Below, piece after piece: positions 1-5,300 of a stretch of DNA of 5,927 nucleotides. The stretch is from NCBI GenBank assembly GCA_946408305.1, contig CAMJRQ010000079.1, positions 1 to 5,927 of the forward strand, in the 5' to 3' direction. The notes below the pieces were generated by a model. The model did not search any database, was not told where the DNA came from, and saw nothing but the letters and a program-made list of their open reading frames with translations. The translations under genes were made by a program, and so were the position numbers. Numbering within the stretch: position 1 is the first letter of the stretch; the number at the start of each line of letters is the position of its first letter. The DNA is from an uncultured Prevotellaceae bacterium. GTDB lineage: Bacteria > Bacteroidota > Bacteroidia > Bacteroidales > Bacteroidaceae.

Positions 1-1704
1 TGGTTCGACGAGATGCTCCACTACCGCAGCGGGCTCTATCCCGACTCCGTCTTCCAGATTGCTTCGGCCGACGACCTGGTGCTCTTCTCGCAACTCGTGA
101 ACGACCGCAAGATTCCCAACACCACCGACGCCGTGCTGACAGCCGACATCGACATGGCCGGCGTGGAGAACTTCGTGCCCATCGGCCTCTATGCCGACCA
201 GTCGTCGGACTACCAGAAGAAGCGCACCTATCAGGGAACCATCGATGGCCAGGGACACATCATCTCGAACCTGACCATCCGCGAGACCAACTTCCACGAG
301 GCGGGCCTCGTAAGCCGCCTGCAGAACGGCACCATCAAGAACCTGGGCATCGTCGGCGCCCACATCAGCTCGAACAACGCATGGGGCCGCACTGCGCCCT
401 TTGCAGGATGGAAGAGCAACGGCACCATCGTCAACTGCTTCTCGGTGGGAGAAATCACGCTGGAGCAGACGGCCGGAGGCAACAACTACGGCGGAATCTA
501 CGGCGGCGGAAACGGGCTCATCGAGAACTGCTACACCACCTACGCCACCCTCTACGGCTACAACGAGGGGGCCATCGTCAACAGCTATCCGGCCGCCACG
601 GCATCGAGCCTGCAGTGCGGCGAGCTCTGCTTCTGGCTGAACCAGGATTTGGCGGAGCCCGTCTACTTCCAGACGCTGGGCCAGGACGCCTATCCCGTGC
701 TCGCCGCCGGGCACAAGACCGTCTTTGCCAGTGCCGACCAGTATTGCGACGGCAGCTTCAAGTCCACCCCCAAATACACCAACACCCCCAGCGGCCAGCG
801 CGACGCCCACCGGTTCGAGGAGGGCATCTGCGCCGTCTGCAATGCCTACGACCCCGACCAGATTATCGACGGCGTCTACCAGATTGCCACGCCGCGCCAG
901 CTCTGCTGGTTCTCCTCGGCCATCAACGAGAAGCGACTGCCCAACACCACCTGCGCCGCTCTCACCTCCGACATCAACCTCGCGGGCCTCTCGTTCGTCC
1001 CCATCGGCCTCTATGGCGACAGCGCGCCCAACCGGATTAGCTATCTGGGCACGCTCGACGGCCGCGGACACATCATCTCGAACCTGACCATCAACGACAC
1101 GCAGAAGCACGAGGTGGGACTGGTGAGCCGCCTCGCCGGCACCATCCAGAACCTGGGCATCGTCGACGCCCGCTGCACCACCACCAACCAGTACGGCCGC
1201 GGCAGCACGTTCTGCGGCTGGAAGGCCGGCGGCACGCTGCTCAACTGCTTCTCCTACGGCGTCAGCATCAGCCTGCGCGGCGGCACCAGCACCATCGGAG
1301 GTGCGGGCGGACTCTTCTCGGGCGGAAGCGGACTGACTCTGAACTGCTACACCAATTTCGCGTCGCTCTTCGGTTTCGACGAAGGCACCGTCACCAACAG
1401 CTACGCCGCCACCGAGGACCAGCTCGCCAGCGGTGAGACATGCCACACCATCAACCAGGGCGCCGGCGAGAACGTCTTCTTCCAGACGCTCGGCGAAGAC
1501 CTCTACCCCGTGCTCGACCCCACCCACATGATTGTGTTGAAGGCCGACAACGGCACCTTCTACAACGCCGCCACGGGCATCAACGAGATGACAACCGACA
1601 ACAGTCAACAGACAACCGTCATCTACGACCTCCAGGGCCGCCGCGTGACGAACCCGCTCAGGGGCATCTATATCATCAATGGGAGGAAGGTGAACCTCCC
1701 CTAA
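1..1704 (+). CDS. exported beta-helix (GLUG-like) repeat protein, 3' part
   Basis: The reading frame is open from base 1 (WFDEML...) to the TAA at 1702-1704. The ATG at 13 falls just before a module and has no leader or signal peptide, so the true start is upstream of the window. The visible 567 residues hold two tandem modules. Each opens with a 'VFQIAS'/'VYQIAT' strand, followed by LTADIDMAG/LTSDINLAG, FVPIGLY, a DGxGHIISNLTI motif, GLVSRL...GTIxNLGIV (like the Pfam GLUG motif), Asn-Cys turns, and a 'GExCxxxNQ...FQTLGxDxYPVL' cap. A Cys/His linker separates them. The tail has YDLQGRRV followed by GIYIINGRKV, resembling a short form of the type IX secretion C-terminal signal; such tails are common in Bacteroidales, including species without that system. 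I infer a right-handed beta-helix, surface-exposed or secreted. No catalytic residues are recognised and the ligand is unknown. It is paralogous in parts to the downstream gene. Confidence 0.88.
   Translation, partial: WFDEMLHYRSGLYPDSVFQIASADDLVLFSQLVNDRKIPNTTDAVLTADIDMAGVENFVPIGLYADQSSDYQKKRTYQGTIDGQGHIISNLTIRETNFHEAGLVSRLQNGTIKNLGIVGAHISSNNAWGRTAPFAGWKSNGTIVNCFSVGEITLEQTAGGNNYGGIYGGGNGLIENCYTTYATLYGYNEGAIVNSYPAATASSLQCGELCFWLNQDLAEPVYFQTLGQDAYPVLAAGHKTVFASADQYCDGSFKSTPKYTNTPSGQRDAHRFEEGICAVCNAYDPDQIIDGVYQIATPRQLCWFSSAINEKRLPNTTCAALTSDINLAGLSFVPIGLYGDSAPNRISYLGTLDGRGHIISNLTINDTQKHEVGLVSRLAGTIQNLGIVDARCTTTNQYGRGSTFCGWKAGGTLLNCFSYGVSISLRGGTSTIGGAGGLFSGGSGLTLNCYTNFASLFGFDEGTVTNSYAATEDQLASGETCHTINQGAGENVFFQTLGEDLYPVLDPTHMIVLKADNGTFYNAATGINEMTTDNSQQTTVIYDLQGRRVTNPLRGIYIINGRKVNLP
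43..1515 (+). repeat. two tandem ~220-residue beta-helix modules inside the first gene
   Basis: Module A spans about 43-702 and module B about 868-1515. Corresponding landmarks are in exact register from the DGxGH motif (253 versus 1066) to the TTC of the FQTLG cap (667 versus 1480): both are 813 bases, or 271 codons, apart. A 27-base run is identical at 253-279 and 1066-1092. At the module entry the offset is 825 bases, so a few codons were gained or lost between the entry and the DGxGH motif. The modules are otherwise clearly diverged at protein level, so this is an old internal duplication with a locally conserved core. Confidence 0.85.
745..840 (+). other. inter-module Cys/His linker (C-x20-H-x6-C-x2-C), first protein
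   Basis: Codons for Cys at 745, His at 808 and Cys at 829 and 838 lie between the two beta-helix modules, in the context YCDGSF ... AHRFEEGICAVCNAY. The spacing is identical to that in the downstream protein (3547-3642). The pattern could bind a metal such as zinc or form disulfides; which of these cannot be told from sequence. Confidence 0.7.
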
Positions 1705-1722
1705 CCCCTCCGAAGGAGGGGG
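1693..1722 (+). repeat. REP-like GC-rich palindrome overlapping the stop codon
   Basis: After the GRKV codons, the sequence becomes a C-rich then G-rich element. Its core inverted repeat is CCCCTCC (1705-1711), GAA loop, GGAGGGG (1715-1721). The upstream CCTCCCC partly repeats the left arm. The last three codons of the gene (NLP) and its TAA lie within this element. Similar C/G-rich palindromes are scattered at gene ends in many Bacteroidetes genomes; that this one is multicopy is an inference. Confidence 0.6.
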
Positions 1723-1737
1723 ACAGACTCTTCGCGC

Positions 1738-1767
1738 AAGCCCGCTGGCAGCTCTGCCGGCGGGCTT
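1738..1767 (+). terminator. strong hairpin, probable terminator of the first gene
   Basis: A 13-bp stem runs from AAGCCCGCTGGCA (1738-1750) through a GCTC loop to TGCCGGCGGGCTT (1755-1767), with one G-U wobble. It lies 34 bases after the stop codon and is followed by a modest T-rich stretch (GTGTGTTTGG). The stem is strong, but the weak T-run means termination could be imperfect. Because the hairpin is nearly symmetrical it might act on either strand. Confidence 0.7.
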
Positions 1768-1786
1768 CGTGTGTTTGGTAGCCAGC

Positions 1787-1812
1787 TCCCCTCCCCACGC
1801 TTGGGGCGGGGA
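1787..1812. repeat. second REP-like GC-rich palindrome
   Basis: TCCCC-T-CCCC (1787-1796), loop ACGCTT, then GGGG-C-GGGGA (1803-1812). This pairs over nine base pairs with one central mismatch. Its composition and arm structure resemble the palindrome at 1693-1722, with the terminator-like hairpin between them. Together they look like a cluster of REP-type elements downstream of the first gene. Confidence 0.5.
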
Positions 1813-1880
1813 ACCAGTCGGCTTTCGCCACATTGTAAACATATCGTCAGAAGGCGAGGTGTTCCCGCCGAAAGAGGGTG

Positions 1881-1914
1881 CCCCAAAAATGAGCCGAAAA
1901 ACGGCCTTTTGGGG
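1881..1914. repeat. compound hairpin CCCCAAAA...TTTTGGGG
   Basis: The outer 8-bp arms CCCCAAAA (1881-1888) and TTTTGGGG (1907-1914) are perfectly complementary. They enclose an inner 4-bp stem GCCG/CGGC (1893-1896, 1902-1905) with an AAAAA loop. It is not followed by a run of T directly, but GGCTTTT and GGCTTTTT follow within 20 bases. It could be a further terminator or part of a structured RNA. Confidence 0.5.
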
Positions 1915-2041
1915 GGCTTTTGGAGGCTTTTTGAGCGACAGCGAAAGGTTAAGTGTCTGGTTTCCAGCATTCCCAAATTTTGCGTTTTTTCCGTCCGAGC
2001 CCGCCTTCGGGGCGTTTCGGGCGATTCTCGCGCGGTTTCGG

Positions 2042-2120
2042 CACGTTGTCCTTGGGATAGGAACGTGTTGCGAGGGCCGGAGCAACGTGTTGCGTTGGCC
2101 GACGCTCCACGTTGTTTCGG
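2042..2120. repeat. four imperfect tandem repeats with ACGT(GT)TG core
   Basis: Cores ACGTTG (2043), ACGTGTTG (2063), ACGTGTTG (2085) and ACGTTG (2109) follow each other at start-to-start distances of 20, 22 and 24 bases. The two middle units share AACGTGTTGCG, and G/C-rich spacers separate the cores. The spacers differ, so this is not a CRISPR array: the repeat is far too short and degenerate. Confidence 0.55.
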
Positions 2121-2224
2121 CCCGGGCGAGGCGAAACGCAAATCTGGAGAGCGCGTTTTGTCAAGGAAAAGTCACCGCCGCCGCGTTTTTCGCTGCATTT
2201 TTGCAACTTTTTAAGTCCATATCG

Positions 2225-2254
2225 TTGGAAAGTAAATAAAAAAATGTAACTTTG
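2225..2254 (+). promoter_or_regulatory. Bacteroidetes-type promoter of the second gene
   Basis: TAACTTTG at 2247-2254 matches the TAnnTTTG -7 box used by the Bacteroidetes primary sigma factor. TTGG at 2225-2228, 18 bases upstream in an A/T-rich spacer, fits the -33 element. Transcription would begin around 2259-2263, giving a leader of about 60 bases. This is the only good match I see in the intergenic region. Confidence 0.75.
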
Positions 2255-2269
2255 CTGCGAGAAGTATCT

Positions 2270-2283
2270 TTAAACAAGTTTAA
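2270..2283. promoter_or_regulatory. dyad TTAAAC-AA-GTTTAA in the leader, possible operator
   Basis: A perfect 6+6 inverted repeat with a two-base centre lies about 10 bases after the predicted transcription start. The two-base centre disfavours an RNA hairpin, so a DNA-binding site is the more natural reading. It is AT-rich sequence and could be chance. Confidence 0.3.
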
Positions 2284-2298
2284 TTCCTAATTATTTAA

Positions 2299-2319
2299 CC
2301 CCAAAAACAAAAAAAGAGT
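2299..2319 (+). promoter_or_regulatory. A-rich translation leader without Shine-Dalgarno
   Basis: The bases before the ATG at 2320 run CCCCAAAAACAAAAAAAGAGT. There is no GGAGG-type site. An A-rich, SD-less leader is usual for Bacteroidetes and supports this ATG, which also begins a clear signal peptide. Confidence 0.65.
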
Positions 2320-5300
2320 ATGAAAAAGTTTCTCACAATGCTTTTTGCGTTGATGGCTACAGTGAGCATCAATGCAGAGGACCTCGAGCTCTACCTCGTG
2401 GGCGACGGAACCCCCATCGGATGGGAAGGCGATGCCAACCAGCGCCAGTCCACCCGCATGCGTAAAGTGAGCGAAGGCGTCTATCAGTACGACGGCCTCC
2501 TGAAGCATGGAGGCGAAGGCTTCAAAATCTGCGGCAGCGGATGGGACGGCTATCATCCCGACGTGCAGGGCCAGGTTATCGGCGGCTCGGGCAGCGGCAA
2601 CGTCACCACCAACAACGGCGCCGACTGGAAGTGGAACCCCGAGAACACCGAATGGAAGTACTACACCATCAAACTCGACGTGAACAACATGACCATCACC
2701 TGGCAGGTGCGGGAAAGCGTGCCTGTGCTCCAGCCCGTCGACGGCGTCTACTACGTAGGCTCGGCTGCCGATCTGGTCTTGCTGGCCTTCATGCTGCGCA
2801 ACAACGTCAACAACCAGAGCTACAAGGTGAAGCTCACGGCCGACATTGACTACACCATCGACCCCGAACTCAATCATGCCAGCTTCTATGCCCTCGGCAT
2901 CACCGAGAAGTTCCCCTTCCGCGGCGAGTTCGACGGCCAGAACCACACCATCACCTTCGACTTCACCTCCTACAGCACCCGCACGGGCTTCTTCGGCACC
3001 GTCGTGGGCACGGTTCACAACCTGAAGCTGGCCGGTAAGATTACCGCCTCCACCAAGAACCAGACGTCCGGCTTCTGCGGCCTGCTGAAGGGCGAAGGCT
3101 CCAAGATTTACAACTGCATCAGCACCGTCGAGATTGTCGACGCTCAGGAAGGCGACGGCACCATCGGCGGCTTCTGCGCCGTGACCTACGACAATGCCAC
3201 CCTCGAGAACTGCGCCTTCTACGGCAAGATCAATGCCCCCGCCCGCAAGGACAACGGCAAATTCATCGGCTGGTGCGACAGCGGCGCACGCACGACCATC
3301 AAGAACTGCCTCGTGGTGGCCGACATCCAGCTTGGCGAAAACAGCGACCACTATGGCCGCAACGGCGGCACCGTCATCAACTGCTATGAGACCACTGCCA
3401 CCGACCCGAAGCTCGCCAGCGGTGAGATGACCTATCAGCTGAACGGCACGACGGGCGGCGAGGACTGGTTCCAGACACTCAACACCGACGCCATGCCCAC
3501 CCCCTTCTCCTCAAGCGCCATCGTCTATGCCAACGGCACGCTGAAGTGCGACGGCTCGGTGCTCTCGCTCGAAGGCTTCTCCAACGAGGACACCTCGGTG
3601 ATTCCTCCCCACGAGAACGAGAACGGCTTCTGCAAGAACTGCGGATCGCTCGACGAGAACTACAAGGAGCTGGTTGACGGCGCTTACGAGCTGGCCAGCG
3701 GAGCCGACTTCTTCTGGTTCGTCTCTATGGTTCAGGCAGGCCACACCACCGCCAATGCCCGCCTGACGGCCGACATCGACTACTCCGACTACGACGACCT
3801 GCGCATGACCCGCTACGACGGCATCCTCGACGGACAGAACCACACCCTCACCCTCAACTTCACCGCCACCACGCACAACAACGGCGTCCTCATCGGCGAC
3901 CTCTACGGCACCGTGAAGAACCTGGCCGTGGCCGGAACCATCACCACGGCCTTCAAGTATGCAGCCAGCATCTGCCGCGACAACCGTGGTGGCACCATCC
4001 AGAACGTCCTCTCCACCGTCAACTTCGTCCTCTCCTTCTCGGGCGACAACACCGCAGGCGGCATGGTGGCCGTGAACCAGAGCGGCACCGTGAGCAACTG
4101 CGTCTTCGCCGGCAGCATGAAGGGCACGGCAGACGTCAAGAACTGCGGCGGCATCGTGGGATGGCGCAACGGCGGCAGCGTCAATAACTGCGCCAACATC
4201 GCCACATGGGACATCGGCATGGACGGCAACACCAACGCCATCGCTCGCAACGGCGGCACCCAGGTGACCAACAGCTACGTGCTCGACGGCTTCGGCGGAT
4301 CCGTGGAAGGCGGAACAGTCAAGATAGCCTCCGGCATCGTCACCGGCGGCGAGCTCACCTACAAGCTCAACCAGACAGCCGGCGAGACCGTCTACTACCA
4401 GAAGCTCGGCGAAGGTGGCGACGCTCATCCCGTGCTCACCGGCACCGACATGGTCTACTTCGATGGCGAGAACTACACCAACACGCCCTCCATGCCCAAG
4501 AACGATGACGGCTTCTACGAGATTGGCTCCGTGGACGAGCTGAAGACCTTCGGAGCCATCGTCTCCGGCGGCGAGAAGGACGCCAAGGGCCTCCAGACAG
4601 CCGACATCGACATGGACGGGGCAGAGTTTGACAACCTCGATGGCTTTGCCGGCACGTATGACGGCGGCAACTTCACCCTCTCCAACATCGGCGACCGCGC
4701 CCTCTTCCTCACCACCGGCAACGGTGCTGTCATCAAGAACCTCACCATCACCGGCGGCGAGCGCAAACTCACCAAGGACAGCGGAACGGGCGTCTTCATC
4801 GATGCCGTGAAGGGCAACCTGACGATGGAGAACTGCGTGAACGAGACCCCCATCACCGGCAACGGCTACAACTGGCGTGCCGGCGGCATTGCAGGCGTGG
4901 TCGACGTGGCCGACGTGACCGTAGAATTTATCGGCTGTGTCAACAAGGCCGACTTCACCATCACGAACCAGTACCACTATGGAAACCATATTGGCGGCAT
5001 CCTTGGCTTCGCACTTGCCACCGGAGCACAGGTAAGCTTCACCAACTGCCTGAACACTGGAAACATCTCCAGCAATGGCGGCTATTCCATTGGCGGCATC
5101 TGCGGCCAGACCAACAATTCCACGCTTACGTTTACCAACTGTGGCAACACGGGCACCATCACATGCCGTACCGACCTGGCCAACGTGAACGAGGCCGGCC
5201 CCATCCTGGGACACACCTACAACAAGGCCGTGACGCTCACCAACTGCTGGAATATCGGCTCCACGGAAGGCAACGACGCCTACCGCTCTCTCGTGGCACT

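Larger units (their letters stand above)
1813..2220. other. structured, repeat-containing non-coding region
   Basis: This stretch has open frames on both strands, but none has a plausible start, family motif or the GC3-rich codon pattern of the flanking genes, so I call no protein. It contains a compound hairpin at 1881-1914, GGCTTTT direct repeats near 1915-1932, a CTGG-TTT-CCAG inverted repeat near 1957-1967, a block of imperfect tandem repeats (2042-2120), and a GTTTCG...CGAAAC inverted repeat (2114-2137) enclosing the palindrome GCCCGGGC. It may be a dispersed intergenic element or hold a structured RNA; the sequence alone does not decide. Confidence 0.45.

Noticed and set aside
13..15. 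ATG at 13 as the start of the first gene
   Set aside because: The frame is open upstream to base 1, there is no signal peptide, and the ATG falls directly at the beginning of a module in an evidently exported repeat protein. The gene is truncated by the window edge.
43..1515. Pectate lyase or other polysaccharide lyase/hydrolase activity
   Set aside because: The fold is probably a related beta-helix, but no catalytic residue set or family motif could be recognised in either protein.
1612..1701. Certain type IX secretion signal
   Set aside because: YDLQGRRV and GIYIINGRKV resemble it, but the segment is much shorter than the usual 70-80 residue domain and similar tails occur in species lacking that system, so I describe it only as a resemblance.
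2042..2120. CRISPR array
   Set aside because: The repeat cores are only 6-11 bases, imperfect, and the spacing is 20-24 bases; no cas genes are present.
1701..2239. Overlapping open frames of about 85-156 codons on both strands in the intergenic region
   Set aside because: Several mutually overlapping frames run through the palindromes and hairpins, with no leader, conserved motif or codon bias like the neighbours. They are best read as chance frames in GC-rich non-coding DNA.
2287..3351. 354-codon open frame on the minus strand
   Set aside because: It is also the in-register antisense of the second gene and runs through that gene's start and leader. The product is Val/Ala/Gly-rich without family features.
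3511..5214. 567-codon open frame on the minus strand
   Set aside because: It lies in codon register opposite the second gene and exists because that gene avoids TTA, CTA and TCA codons over this span. The product is a low-complexity Val/Ala/Gly/His-rich sequence with no recognisable motif, whereas the plus strand shows a signal peptide, domains and repeats.
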